The notes: a model not told the origin generated them from the letters alone. Shown: positions 1-6,625, counted from the first letter of the stretch. The stretch is DNA of 6,625 nucleotides from Pseudomonadota bacterium (GCA_023387715.1 JAEWHQ010000099.1:1-6625), one strand, 5' to 3'. Program-made: numbers and translations.

Positions 1-1292
1 ATATTGCGCACATCGAGCACACGCGAAAGCAAAGTTCCGGCAAGGAGTGCCAGCACAATATAGCCAAGGCTGAACAAATAAGGTTGCAGCGAAACCATTT
101 TACGCACGGCTGCCGCAACAGGGCGCGCAGGCGCTGCGGCTTGCGGATAACCGGCAATCACATGCACACTCAGATTGCCCGCCTTGCGGATCAGATCATG
201 CGAAACAGAACCTTCAATCATTTCGCGCAAGCGTGATTTACTGGATTTACCAATCACGATATGGCTGAAATTATGTGCCAAGGCATAATTGATAATATCC
301 TGCGCCACATCATGACCGGTTAATGTAATAATTTCACCGCCAAGCTGCCCAGCCAATCGTAATGTAGTGGCTATACGATCTTTTTCTTCTTCTGAAAGCG
401 CCGCCGCATGGGATGTTTCAACATAAAGCGCGGTCCAGGGTGTGCGTAACCGATCCGCCTGTCTGCGCGCATAACGAATTAAAGCCGCACCATGCGGCTG
501 TCCGTCGATACAAACCAACACCCGCTCACCTGCCGACCATGGCCCTGAAATAGCATTGGCCTGCATATGTTTAAGCAGCTGATCGTCGACACGTTGCGCT
601 GTGCGCCGAAGGGCAAGCTCACGCAGAGCGGTGAGATTACCGGCAGAGAAATAATTCTGTGTTGCACGCTTTGCCGTCTTCGGCAGATAAACCTTGCCCT
701 CCTTCAGGCGCTTGATCAAATCCTCCGGCGTTATATCAACAATTTCAATATCATCGGCACGATCAATAATACTATCCGGCACCGTTTCGCGCACACGGAT
801 ACGGGTAATCTGCGCCACAACATCATTGAGACTTTCAACATGCTGAATATTCAGCGTGGTATAAACATCAATCCCGTTCGCAAGCAGCTCTTCAACATCA
901 AGATAGCGCTTAGGATGTCGACTGCCTGTCGCATTGGTGTGGGCAAGCTCATCGACTAGCACAAGTTTTGGACGACGTGCCAATACTGCATCCAGATCCA
1001 TCTCTTCCAGAACATGACCTTTATAATCCACATGCGCACGCGGAATAATTTCATAACCTTCGGTGAGTGCCGCGGTTTCCTGTCGGCCATGTGTTTCCAC
1101 AATGCCAATCACCACATCCACGCCATCGGCCAAAAGATTGCGACCGGACATCAGCATTTCATAAGTTTTACCAACGCCCGGAGCCGCCCCGAGAAAAATC
1201 TTGAGGCGGCCACGGGTTTCTTGTTCAGCCTGGGCAAGCAGTGCATCCGGTGACGGGCGATTGTCTGCTATTCGTGCTGTATCTTCATTCAT
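1..1292 (-). CDS. kdpD: KdpD, K+-responsive sensor histidine kinase (N-terminal 430 residues; cut by left edge)
   Basis: This is the sensor kinase of the KdpD/KdpE two-component system, an inner-membrane protein that phosphorylates KdpE when K+ is limiting. I translated the whole stretch and it is open throughout. The cytoplasmic KdpD domain occupies about residues 28-240, with Walker A GAAPGVGKT at 35-43 and the Walker-B-like VDELAHTN at 113-120, followed by ATGSRHPKRY. A universal-stress-protein-like domain runs from about 256 (ERVLVCIDG) to about 385. The first helix of the four-helix DUF4118 membrane block begins near 407 (FSLGYIVLALLAG), just before the edge. The remaining helices, GAF region, HisKA and ATPase domains lie outside (E. 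coli KdpD is about 894 residues). The start at 1292 (MNEDTARI) has AGGA at 1303-1306, ten bases upstream. It lies 27 bases after the kdpC stop in the same frame. Identification is firm; kinase activity cannot be judged here. Confidence 0.97.
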   Translation of the reverse strand, partial: MNEDTARIADNRPSPDALLAQAEQETRGRLKIFLGAAPGVGKTYEMLMSGRNLLADGVDVVIGIVETHGRQETAALTEGYEIIPRAHVDYKGHVLEEMDLDAVLARRPKLVLVDELAHTNATGSRHPKRYLDVEELLANGIDVYTTLNIQHVESLNDVVAQITRIRVRETVPDSIIDRADDIEIVDITPEDLIKRLKEGKVYLPKTAKRATQNYFSAGNLTALRELALRRTAQRVDDQLLKHMQANAISGPWSAGERVLVCIDGQPHGAALIRYARRQADRLRTPWTALYVETSHAAALSEEEKDRIATTLRLAGQLGGEIITLTGHDVAQDIINYALAHNFSHIVIGKSSKSRLREMIEGSVSHDLIRKAGNLSVHVIAGYPQAAAPARPVAAAVRKMVSLQPYLFSLGYIVLALLAGTLLSRVLDVRN

Positions 1293-1319
1293 GCAGCGGT
1301 AATCCTGCTGATTTGTGCA

Positions 1320-1883
1320 TCACTTAACCTGATCCAGTGCGAGATTAAGCGCAAGTACATTCACCACCGGCTCACCCAGTACACCAAGCAATCGCTCTTG
1401 TGTCTGCGCTTGCACCAATGCGCTCAGTTTTGCTTCATCAAGCCCGCGTGCTTTGGCAATACGGGGTATCTGAAACAAGGCGGCAGCAGGTGTCAGATGC
1501 GGGTCAAGTCCGCTACCTGATGCTGTCACCAGATCCACCGGAACCGGCTGGTTAGGATTTTCCGCCTTCAGCTTGGCTACATCCGCTTTCACACGCTCCA
1601 ACAAAGCAGCACTTGTTGGAGCGAGATTAGAGCCACCCGATGATGTTGCATCATAGCCCTCGCCCGCGGCACTCGGACGGCCATGAAAATACCGCTCGGA
1701 AGTAAATTGCTGACCGATGAGCGCTGAGCCGACAAGCTGATTATCTTTGACAACCAAACTACCATTTGCCTGCACTGGAAATAATGCCTGCGCAACGCCC
1801 GTCATCCCCAGCGGATAAAGAATACCAGTGATAACCGTCAGGCCAATTATCATCACCAAGGCAGGACGTAATTGTTTCAACAT
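1320..1883 (-). CDS. kdpC: KdpC, accessory subunit of the Kdp K+-transporting ATPase
   Basis: KdpC is the single-span subunit of the KdpFABC pump. In the family it is anchored by an N-terminal helix, has a periplasmic soluble domain, and is thought to assist K+ delivery or stabilise the complex. Here the membrane helix spans about residues 8-30 ([19 protein letters not shown]). Two family signatures follow: [20 protein letters not shown] at 65-84 and [20 protein letters not shown] beginning at 120. At 187 residues it is close to E. coli KdpC (about 190). The start is supported by AAGGA overlapping the kdpB stop codon, eight bases before the ATG, so translation is probably coupled to kdpB; the gap between the genes is 11 bases. 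The stop TGA overlaps an ATG (TGATG) and is followed by kdpD. Nothing looks broken. Confidence 0.98.
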   Translation of the reverse strand: MLKQLRPALVMIIGLTVITGILYPLGMTGVAQALFPVQANGSLVVKDNQLVGSALIGQQFTSERYFHGRPSAAGEGYDATSSGGSNLAPTSAALLERVKADVAKLKAENPNQPVPVDLVTASGSGLDPHLTPAAALFQIPRIAKARGLDEAKLSALVQAQTQERLLGVLGEPVVNVLALNLALDQVK

Positions 1884-1894
1884 GAATTTATTCC

Positions 1895-3955
1895 TTACAC
1901 CAAAGCCAAAGCCGTAATGGCCATATCAATCAGCTTGATCGCGACAAAAGGCACGATAATCCCGCCAAGGCCATAGATCATCAGGTTACGGCTCAACAAC
2001 GCACCAGCACCAACCGCCTGATATTTGACACCGCGCAGCGACAACGGAATGAGCGCCACAATAATCAATGCATTGAAGATAATGGCCGAGAGAATGGCGC
2101 TCTGCGGACTATGCAGCCCCATAATATTCAACACGCTCAATTGCGGATAAAAAGCCAAAAACATTGCGGGAATGATCGCGAAATATTTGGCAATATCATT
2201 AGCAATCGAGAAAGTGGTCAGCGCACCGCGCGTCATCAGCAATTGCTTACCGATCTCTACAATCTCGATCAGTTTGGTCGGATCACTATCAAGATCAACC
2301 ATATTGCCTGCTTCGCGCGCCGCCACCGTGCCGGTATTCATCGCCACGCCCACATCGGCCTGCGCCAATGCGGGTGCGTCATTGGTGCCGTCGCCACACA
2401 TGGCAACAAGTTTGCCTTTTGCCTGCTCTTCACGGATCAGCGACAGCTTGTTTTCAGGTGTTGCCTGCGCCAGAAAATCATCCACACCCGCTTCTGCAGC
2501 AATCGCCGCAGCTGTCATCGGATTATCACCGGTAATCATCACCGTCCGGATACCCATGCGGCGTAATTCTGCAAATCGCTCGCGAATGCCGCCTTTGACA
2601 ATATCTTTCAGCGCCACCACACCCATTAATTGCCCGTCTTTGACAACCGCCAGCGGTGTGCCGCCCGCTTTGGCAATCTGCGCAGCAATCGCCTGAACTT
2701 CTTGTACCTGTGCTGTTATTGAAGCTTTTATCCCTTCTGCCTCGACATATTTCAGCACAGCATCCACGGCACCTTTACGGATAATACTCCCTTCAATATC
2801 CACGCCGCTCATCCGGCTTTGCGCAGTAAAAGGCACAAAACTTGCATGAAGACTGGCCATATCGCGAGCGCGGATGCCATATTTCTCTTTCGCCAACACA
2901 ACGATGGAGCGGCCTTCCGGCGTTTCATCAGCCAATGAAGAAAGTTGTGCCGCATCGGCTAATTGCTGTTCACTGACACCCGAAACCGGACAAAATTCAG
3001 TAGCCTGACGATTGCCAAGCGTGATCGTTCCGGTTTTATCAAGAAGCAATGTATCCACATCGCCGGCAGCCTCCACCGCACGCCCCGACATAGCCAGCAC
3101 ATTAAACCGCACCAGACGATCCATACCAGCAATGCCAATGGCTGAAAGCAAAGCGCCAATGGTGGTTGGAATGAGTGTCACAAACAGTGCAACCAGCACA
3201 ATTACCGGCACCGAACCGCCAGCATAACTAGCAAAACTTGGAATTGTCACTACTGCCAGCACAAAAATAAGCGTCATACCGGCAAGCAGAATATTGAGCG
3301 CAATCTCATTTGGTGTCTTCTGGCGCTCTGCACCTTCCACCAGCGAGATCATACGGTCAATGAAAGTGGAACCGGCAGCCGCCGTAATACGCACACGTAT
3401 CCAATCGGAAAGCACCTGCGTGCCGCCGGTTACCGCCGAGCGATCACCGCCTGATTCACGTATAACCGGTGCGGATTCACCTGTGATTGCGGCTTCATTG
3501 ACCGAAGCAACACCTTCAATCACCTCACCATCGGAAGGAATAATATCTCCGGCTTCCACCAGTACAATATCATCCACTTTAAGGCTGTTGCCAGCAACCA
3601 CCTTATAATCGGTTTTGCTGTCACCATTCAGCAGTTTAGCTTCTGTTTCGGTGCGGGTGCGACGCAGAGATTCGGCCTGCGCTTTACCGCGCCCTTCGGC
3701 TACAGCTTCCGCAAAATTGGCAAACAAAATCGTAAACCACAGCCACAATATGATCTGGAAAGAAAAGCCTAAGTCATCACCGCCACTGACCAAATCGCGC
3801 ACAAAGAGCACACTGGTCAGCAATGTCACGACAGCCACTACAAACATCACCGGATTTTTGGCAAGGCTGCGCGGGTCAAGTTTTCGAAAAGCACCACCAA
3901 TGGCGGGCAGAAGAATTTTAGCATCCAAAATGCTTGAAGATTTTGACTGGCTCAT
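1895..3955 (-). CDS. kdpB: KdpB, catalytic P-type ATPase subunit of the Kdp K+ pump
   Basis: KdpB is the ATP-hydrolysing class IA P-type ATPase subunit of KdpFABC, in the inner membrane. Numbered from the preferred start it has 686 residues (E. coli 682). The actuator-domain TGES is at 158-161; its serine corresponds to the inhibitory phosphorylation site known in E. coli. The phosphorylation loop DKTGT starts at Asp306. Nucleotide-domain residues are Phe376 (in [13 protein letters not shown]) and Lys394 (in IRKGA). TGDN is at 475-478 and GDGTNDAP at 521-528. The membrane Asp/Lys pair expected to couple transport is in ANDIAKYF (Asp587, Lys590). Transmembrane helices flank these domains as expected. 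The start at 3955 (MSQSKSSS) is chosen because GGAGGG at 3961-3966 lies five bases upstream; a longer frame exists only from a TTG at 3982 and would cover this ribosome site. It lies 88 bases after the small membrane protein gene and 11 bases before kdpC. Confidence 0.98.
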   Translation of the reverse strand: MSQSKSSSILDAKILLPAIGGAFRKLDPRSLAKNPVMFVVAVVTLLTSVLFVRDLVSGGDDLGFSFQIILWLWFTILFANFAEAVAEGRGKAQAESLRRTRTETEAKLLNGDSKTDYKVVAGNSLKVDDIVLVEAGDIIPSDGEVIEGVASVNEAAITGESAPVIRESGGDRSAVTGGTQVLSDWIRVRITAAAGSTFIDRMISLVEGAERQKTPNEIALNILLAGMTLIFVLAVVTIPSFASYAGGSVPVIVLVALFVTLIPTTIGALLSAIGIAGMDRLVRFNVLAMSGRAVEAAGDVDTLLLDKTGTITLGNRQATEFCPVSGVSEQQLADAAQLSSLADETPEGRSIVVLAKEKYGIRARDMASLHASFVPFTAQSRMSGVDIEGSIIRKGAVDAVLKYVEAEGIKASITAQVQEVQAIAAQIAKAGGTPLAVVKDGQLMGVVALKDIVKGGIRERFAELRRMGIRTVMITGDNPMTAAAIAAEAGVDDFLAQATPENKLSLIREEQAKGKLVAMCGDGTNDAPALAQADVGVAMNTGTVAAREAGNMVDLDSDPTKLIEIVEIGKQLLMTRGALTTFSIANDIAKYFAIIPAMFLAFYPQLSVLNIMGLHSPQSAILSAIIFNALIIVALIPLSLRGVKYQAVGAGALLSRNLMIYGLGGIIVPFVAIKLIDMAITALALV

Positions 3956-3960
3956 GAGAG

Positions 3961-3966
3961 CCCTCC
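3961..3966 (-). promoter_or_regulatory. Strong ribosome binding site of kdpB
   Basis: GGAGGG in the kdp direction, five bases before the ATG at 3955. It fixes the kdpB start and argues against the nine-residue TTG-initiated extension. It looks stronger than the sites before kdpF and kdpA, so kdpB can probably be initiated independently rather than only by coupling to the upstream gene. Confidence 0.8.
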
Positions 3967-3982
3967 GTCTGATTTCGTGCAA

Positions 3983-3995
3983 AGCCTTGAAGGCT
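3983..3995. repeat. 13-base perfect inverted repeat in the kdpA-kdpB spacer
   Basis: AGCCTTGAAGGCT consists of six-base arms around a single central base, about 17 bases upstream of the kdpB ribosome site. As RNA it could fold only with a shorter stem (AGCC/GGCT, five-base loop), possibly extended by flanking GC and CA pairs. No U-run follows in the kdp direction, so it is not a terminator. It could mark an mRNA processing or stability point, or be chance. Confidence 0.3.
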
Positions 3996-4043
3996 GCATA
4001 AAAATTTCATCATCAGTGCTGACATTTTTAAAGACCAACGTGG

Positions 4044-4211
4044 TCACTTCAAAAACTCCGCCACATAGACAACCAGCAAAACAATCAGCAAAAACAACAA
4101 CATCAGGCTCATTGGCTTGGGGTAGCCACCAGGTTTGCCAAACCATTTTGAGCGCTTTTGCCTCAATTTTGCATGGCTGACCGGCTCGGTAGAATTTGGT
4201 TTTCTATTCAT
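4044..4211 (-). CDS. Unnamed single-helix membrane protein (55 aa) between kdpA and kdpB
   Basis: I do not recognise this as a named family. The frame begins six bases after the kdpA stop with two tandem ATGs (4214 and 4211). The sequence AAAGGTGG immediately before them resembles a ribosome site and is better spaced for the second ATG, giving 55 residues; the first would give 56. The N-terminal 33 or so residues are hydrophilic and strongly basic (NRKPNSTEP, then KLRQKRSKWFGKPGG). A single hydrophobic helix follows at about 36-52 (SLMLLFLLIVLLVVYVAEF), then a short FLK end. Basic residues before the helix predict the N terminus inside. Its place inside the operon, coupling to kdpA and one-helix design suggest an accessory subunit, assembly factor or regulator of KdpFABC. 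That role is inference. It is too short for many gene callers. It is not KdpF, which is present separately at 5949-6038. Confidence 0.8.
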   Translation of the reverse strand: MNRKPNSTEPVSHAKLRQKRSKWFGKPGGYPKPMSLMLLFLLIVLLVVYVAEFLK

Positions 4212-4220
4212 CATCCACCT

Positions 4221-5918
4221 TTAAAAAAACTTGCCGGACAGAAGCGAGAAATGCTCAACAACAGGTCCAAGCGCCAATGCCGGAAAGAAGGTCAGGCCAC
4301 CGACAATCATCGTCACACCAAACACAAGGCCGACAAATAAAGCGCCAGTGGTCGGCAATGTACCGGCAGAAACAGGAACCGTTTTTTTAGCCGCCAATGA
4401 ACCTGCAATAGCCAGCACCGGCACGATGAGCAGAAAGCGTCCCATCAGCATGGCAAAACCAATGGTTAGATTATAAAAAGGCGTGTTGGCGTTGAGCCCT
4501 GCAAAAGCACTGCCATTATTGTTGGCACCTGATGAATAAGCATAAAGCACTTCACTGAACCCATGCGGGCCTGCATCCTGAATGCTGGATAAACCTTGTG
4601 GCAAGACCACCGCCAATGCTGCAAATCCAAGGATCGCGAGCGAAGGGCCAAGGGCTGCCAAAAGGCTCATTTTAACCTCTTTAGCTTCGATTTTTTTACC
4701 CAGATATTCCGGTGTGCGCCCCACCATCAAGCCAGCAATAAAAATTGCCAGAATGAAAAATAACAGCATGCCGTAAATGCCCGCACCAATACCGCCAAGG
4801 TTCGGAATTTGCATGTTGAACATCGGCACCAAGCCACCAAGCGGCATCAGGCTGTCATGCATATTATTAACGGCACCGGTGGAAGCCGCCGTTGTGACTT
4901 CAGAAAACAATGAAGATAAGGCAATACCAAAGCGTGCTTCTTTGCCTTCCATATTGCCGCCCACAACACCAAGCGCCTGCATCAGCGGGTTACCTGTGCT
5001 TTCAGCCCAGTAAAGAACAGACGTTCCCAACACGACCAACACAGCAAAAACCGCAAACAACATCCAGCCCTGACGTTGATTGCCAACCATCCGGCCAAAC
5101 ACATTGGTCATCGCTGTCGAGATCACAAAGATCGACAAAAGATGAATAAGGTTTGTAAGCGCCGTCGGATTTTCAAACGGATGCGATGAGTTCGCATTAA
5201 AGAAACCGCCGCCATTAGTGCCCAGATGTTTGATAATCATCTGTGAAGCGACGGGTCCTTGGGCGATGATCTGCTGAGCGCCTTCAAGCGTAGTGACAGC
5301 CGTATAATCATTGAGATTTTGCGGTACACCCTGCCATACCAGCACCAGCGTGCCGACAATGCAAATCGGCAGCAATACATAAAGTGTGGCGCGGGTCAGA
5401 TCGACCCAGAAATTACCAATCGTCGGGCTGGATGAACGGGCAAAACCACGCGTAATCGCCATAGCACCGGCAATACCGGTTGCCGCGGAAACAAAGTTCT
5501 GCACCGTAATACCAGCCATTTGGGTCAGATAGCTCATGGTGCTCTCACCGCCATAGCCCTGCCAATTGGTATTGGTCATAAAACTCACAGCAGTATTGAA
5601 GGAAGAGGTCGGTTCAACTGCCGGCATATTGGCCGGATTAAAAGGCAACATGCCTTGCAAGCGTTGCAGGGCATAAAGAAAAACAAACCCGGCAATACTG
5701 AACATCAGGAGCGAAGCCGCATAGGCTGTCCAGTGCTGTTCTTCCCTTTCATGCGTACCGGCAAGCTTATAAAGGCTTCGTTCAATGGGCGCTAAAAGAG
5801 AAGATAAAAAAGTCCGCTCGCCGGTAAAAACACGGGTGAGATACCCGCCAACCGGCTTGACCAGCAAAATTGTGATCCCGAACAGGATCGCAATTTGCAA
5901 TAATCCGTTGAATGTCAT
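4221..5918 (-). CDS. kdpA: KdpA, K+-channel-like subunit of the Kdp ATPase
   Basis: KdpA binds and selects K+ in the KdpFABC pump; it belongs to the superfamily of K+ transporters with four repeated pore loops and about ten membrane helices. This copy has 565 residues (E. coli 557). All four pore-loop signatures are visible: [11 protein letters not shown] at 115-125, [19 protein letters not shown] at 233-251, [16 protein letters not shown] at 347-362, and [15 protein letters not shown] at 461-475. The N-terminal helix starts at once ([20 protein letters not shown]), as is usual. There is no good ribosome site before the ATG, so translation probably depends on coupling to kdpF, 30 bases upstream. 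The stop is six bases from the start of the small membrane protein gene. No truncation or frameshift is apparent. Confidence 0.98.
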   Translation of the reverse strand: MTFNGLLQIAILFGITILLVKPVGGYLTRVFTGERTFLSSLLAPIERSLYKLAGTHEREEQHWTAYAASLLMFSIAGFVFLYALQRLQGMLPFNPANMPAVEPTSSFNTAVSFMTNTNWQGYGGESTMSYLTQMAGITVQNFVSAATGIAGAMAITRGFARSSSPTIGNFWVDLTRATLYVLLPICIVGTLVLVWQGVPQNLNDYTAVTTLEGAQQIIAQGPVASQMIIKHLGTNGGGFFNANSSHPFENPTALTNLIHLLSIFVISTAMTNVFGRMVGNQRQGWMLFAVFAVLVVLGTSVLYWAESTGNPLMQALGVVGGNMEGKEARFGIALSSLFSEVTTAASTGAVNNMHDSLMPLGGLVPMFNMQIPNLGGIGAGIYGMLLFFILAIFIAGLMVGRTPEYLGKKIEAKEVKMSLLAALGPSLAILGFAALAVVLPQGLSSIQDAGPHGFSEVLYAYSSGANNNGSAFAGLNANTPFYNLTIGFAMLMGRFLLIVPVLAIAGSLAAKKTVPVSAGTLPTTGALFVGLVFGVTMIVGGLTFFPALALGPVVEHFSLLSGKFF

Positions 5919-5948
5919 TGGAAGTACTTTCTGCTTTTAGAAACAGAT

Positions 5949-6038
5949 TCAAAAGCGCTCAGGCTTGGCTAATGCATAAAGCAAATAAAGCGTGAGCAAT
6001 GCGGCCACCGAGCCGCCAAGAACATAATCAAACCACAT
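5949..6038 (-). CDS. kdpF: KdpF, small stabilising subunit of the Kdp ATPase (29 aa)
   Basis: KdpF is the tiny one-helix subunit that, in E. coli, lies at the KdpA-KdpB interface and stabilises the complex. I read a 29-residue frame, the same length as E. coli KdpF. It starts MWFDYVLGG, has one hydrophobic helix at about residues 5-23, and ends YALAKPERF; the (K/R)PERF tail is the usual ending of KdpF proteins. It sits directly upstream of kdpA (30-base gap) and nine bases after the preceding 27-residue frame. The ribosome site is weak (GAGAG a few bases upstream), so coupling to the upstream micro-gene is likely. Position, length and C-terminal motif together make the identification secure despite its size. 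Confidence 0.93.
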   Translation of the reverse strand: MWFDYVLGGSVAALLTLYLLYALAKPERF

Positions 6039-6047
6039 GATGCGCTC

Positions 6048-6131
6048 TCAAAGATGATCGCAAACGAGAGCATAAAAATAGCTGAGGCCGATAAATCCGG
6101 CGCCTGCGGCTATCATAAGGATATCCATCAT
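6048..6131 (-). CDS. Unnamed 27-aa membrane micro-protein leading the kdp operon
   Basis: This frame begins with tandem ATGs (6131, 6128). AGGAG lies six bases before the first, one of the better ribosome sites in the operon, and this supports real translation. The peptide opens MMDILMIAAG, is almost entirely one hydrophobic helix (ILMIAAGAGFIGLSYFYALV), and ends VCDHL. From memory, short proteins with a similar helix and a C-terminal Cys-(Asp/Glu)-x-Leu ending occur just upstream of kdpF in other bacteria, but I know no named family and could not search. It could be an additional KdpF-like subunit, since KdpF is also a single helix of about this size, or a leader peptide whose translation delivers ribosomes to kdpF and kdpA. 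The stop is nine bases before kdpF. Confidence 0.75.
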   Translation of the reverse strand: MMDILMIAAGAGFIGLSYFYALVCDHL

Positions 6132-6179
6132 TCCAAACTCCTGACATTCAGCCGAAGACATGCAACGGCTGTTGTTAAT

Positions 6180-6201
6180 GGCGTCTTTTTATAAAAACGC
6201 C
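6180..6201. repeat. 22-base inverted repeat with TTTTTATAAAAA core near the kdp transcription start
   Basis: GGCGT/ACGCC-type arms flank a perfectly palindromic TTTTTATAAAAA core at 6186-6197; one unpaired base (C at 6185) breaks the symmetry. It ends 48 bases upstream of the first kdp micro-gene. It contains the TTTTTATA element typical of the E. coli KdpE target but also supplies the putative -10 hexamer, so it could be an operator overlapping the promoter, or simply the promoter itself. There is no U-run after it, so a terminator is unlikely. Confidence 0.45.
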
Positions 6202-6216
6202 CGCGAAGAGCAGGAA
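6188..6216 (-). promoter_or_regulatory. Candidate kdp promoter
   Basis: In the kdp direction there is a good -10 hexamer TATAAA (6188-6193), a 17-base spacer and a poor -35 TTCCTG (6211-6216). Transcription would begin near 6180, giving a leader of about 50 bases before the ATG at 6131. A weak -35 with a good -10 fits a promoter that needs an activator, as kdp promoters do with KdpE in E. coli. This rests on pattern only; other starts in this A/T-rich region are possible. Confidence 0.4.
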
Positions 6217-6217
6217 T

Positions 6218-6236
6218 TATGCGGCCAAACCGCATA
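6218..6236. repeat. 19-base inverted repeat (7-base arms) next to the kdp -35
   Basis: TATGCGG and CCGCATA form a perfect seven-base inverted repeat around CCAAA. It lies immediately upstream of the proposed -35 element, which is a natural place for a regulator to bind. The symmetry suggests a dimeric regulator rather than the direct-repeat sites typical of OmpR-family proteins such as KdpE. No regulator can be named. Confidence 0.4.
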
Positions 6237-6264
6237 GTGGTTCGAGAGAGGGAAAGCCGTCCGG

Positions 6265-6287
6265 ATATAAAAATCTCATATATAAAA
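6265..6287 (-). promoter_or_regulatory. Candidate KdpE binding region
   Basis: Read in the kdp direction, two A/T elements of the form TTTTATA and TTTTTATA lie 14 bases apart, about 75-90 bases upstream of the proposed -10. The E. coli KdpE site contains ATTTTTATA and a T-rich second half, and OmpR-family activators bind upstream of weak -35 elements. The resemblance is in A/T composition and short words only, and the 14-base repeat spacing is longer than the usual 10-11, so this is tentative. Confidence 0.3.
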
Positions 6288-6405
6288 CATGCTGCTTATG
6301 CATTTTCCGCCTTCACGAAATGATAAACCGCACACGTTCAGGTTCATGTCAGCAAAGCCATTTAGTCCGCCAAATGAAGCATTCGCATTTCAAGGACTAC
6401 GAAAT

Positions 6406-6625
6406 ATGGGACTGAAAATTTTAGGCAATTTACGCCGCCCGCAAATTGATAGCGTAAGTTTAAGCATTATCGTTGCCGGTTATCTGACCGCAGTCAACAA
6501 TGCCACATTCTGGCAGCGCTCGCAGGAACTGTTGCCAACAAGTACCCTCATCGCGCTGGTCGGCGGAATATTTTGTCTGTTGAGCGCTCTTTGCATAAGT
6601 CTTTCCGTTAAATATGCTACCAAGC
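6406..6625 (+). CDS. N-terminus of a membrane protein resembling EptA-type phosphoethanolamine transferases (cut by right edge)
   Basis: Only 73 residues are visible. The start reads MGLKILGNLRRPQIDS, followed by a hydrophobic helix at about 17-35 (VSLSIIVAGYLTAVNNATFW) and a second at about 47-68 (STLIALVGGIFCLLSALCIS). A short basic N terminus ending in RP, a first helix ending in an Asn-x-x-Phe-Trp-like pattern and a second helix soon after resemble the start of EptA/MCR lipid A phosphoethanolamine transferases, which have five helices and a periplasmic sulfatase-like domain. That domain is outside the window, so the function is a guess from the topology and short pattern. AAGGA at 6392-6396, nine bases upstream, favours the ATG at 6406. 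The frame is open upstream with ATGs at 6289, 6298 and 6346, all with poorer ribosome sites. It is transcribed divergently from kdp. Confidence 0.6.
   Translation, partial: MGLKILGNLRRPQIDSVSLSIIVAGYLTAVNNATFWQRSQELLPTSTLIALVGGIFCLLSALCISLSVKYATK

Larger units (their letters stand above)
6132..6405. promoter_or_regulatory. Divergent intergenic control region (kdp versus ept-like gene)
   Basis: This is the only sizeable stretch without a convincing gene. It separates the minus-strand kdp operon from the plus-strand membrane-protein gene and must hold promoters for both. The centre (about 6264-6290) is very A/T-rich with repeated TATAAAA. A plausible kdp promoter, two inverted repeats and KdpE-like A/T motifs are listed separately. 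For the plus-strand gene I see possible TATAAA -10 elements at 6266 and 6281 but no convincing -35 partner, so I make no promoter call. Short frames here (for example minus strand from 6349) lack ribosome sites and coding features. Confidence 0.7.

Noticed and set aside
567..959. Plus-strand 130-residue frame opposite kdpD
   Set aside because: It is antisense to the intact KdpD domain, which translates without interruption on the minus strand.
2172..2696. Plus-strand 174-residue open frame opposite kdpB
   Set aside because: It lies wholly antisense to the well-conserved KdpB coding sequence, has no recognisable domain, and its serine/alanine/proline-rich composition is that of a shadow frame.
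3956..3982. Nine-residue N-terminal extension of KdpB from a TTG at 3982
   Set aside because: The GGAGGG ribosome site five bases before the ATG at 3955 lies inside this extension, and the shorter form matches the family's length and residue numbering.
3294..4001. Plus-strand frames of 104 and 128 residues opposite the kdpB N-terminal half
   Set aside because: They are antisense to conserved kdpB codons and show no protein-like features.
3952..4146. Minus-strand 64-residue frame across the kdpA-kdpB spacer
   Set aside because: It overlaps the better supported small membrane protein in another frame and then crosses the kdpB ribosome site and start; it lacks a ribosome site and membrane or domain features.
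6180..6201. Reading the 22-base inverted repeat as a transcription terminator
   Set aside because: The core is A/T-rich and no U-run follows on either side; its place between divergent genes fits a promoter or operator better.
6277..6349. Short minus-strand frame (about 23 codons) in the intergenic region
   Set aside because: It has no ribosome site and no hydrophobic or conserved pattern, and it ends in the A/T-rich regulatory core.

Overview
The window carries most of a bacterial kdp operon (high-affinity K+ uptake) on the minus strand. The start of a divergent, probably phosphoethanolamine-transferase-like gene lies on the plus strand at the right edge. Protein sequences and gene order look alphaproteobacterial, and Hyphomicrobiales near Brucella/Ochrobactrum/Pseudochrobactrum is my best guess. 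The moderate GC content by eye fits but does not prove this. The taxonomic call is inference from memory, with no search behind it.

The operon reads right to left: a 27-residue unnamed membrane mini-protein (6048-6131), kdpF (5949-6038), kdpA (4221-5918), an unnamed 55-56 residue single-helix membrane protein (4044-4214), kdpB (1895-3955), kdpC (1320-1883) and the first 430 residues of kdpD (1-1292, running off the left edge). kdpE would be expected beyond the left edge. The three small genes were read directly from the sequence; all are short enough to be missed by ordinary gene calling. All genes lie close together on one strand, with gaps of 6 to 88 bases, which fits one transcript.

KdpA forms the K+-selective channel-like subunit, KdpB is the P-type ATPase that drives transport, KdpC is the periplasm-facing accessory subunit and KdpF is the small stabilising helix. 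KdpD is the sensor kinase expected to switch the operon on when K+ is scarce. All catalytic and selectivity motifs examined are intact, so the pump looks functional.

The 274-base stretch 6132-6405 separates the two transcription units. It holds a plausible kdp promoter, A/T-rich TTTTTATA-type repeats that resemble KdpE target sequence, and two inverted repeats. Beyond it, 6406-6625 encodes the N-terminal 73 residues of a membrane protein that resembles the first helices of EptA-type lipid A phosphoethanolamine transferases.

The least explained parts are the two unnamed membrane micro-proteins built into the operon. The one between kdpA and kdpB is the better candidate for an undescribed accessory factor of the Kdp complex.
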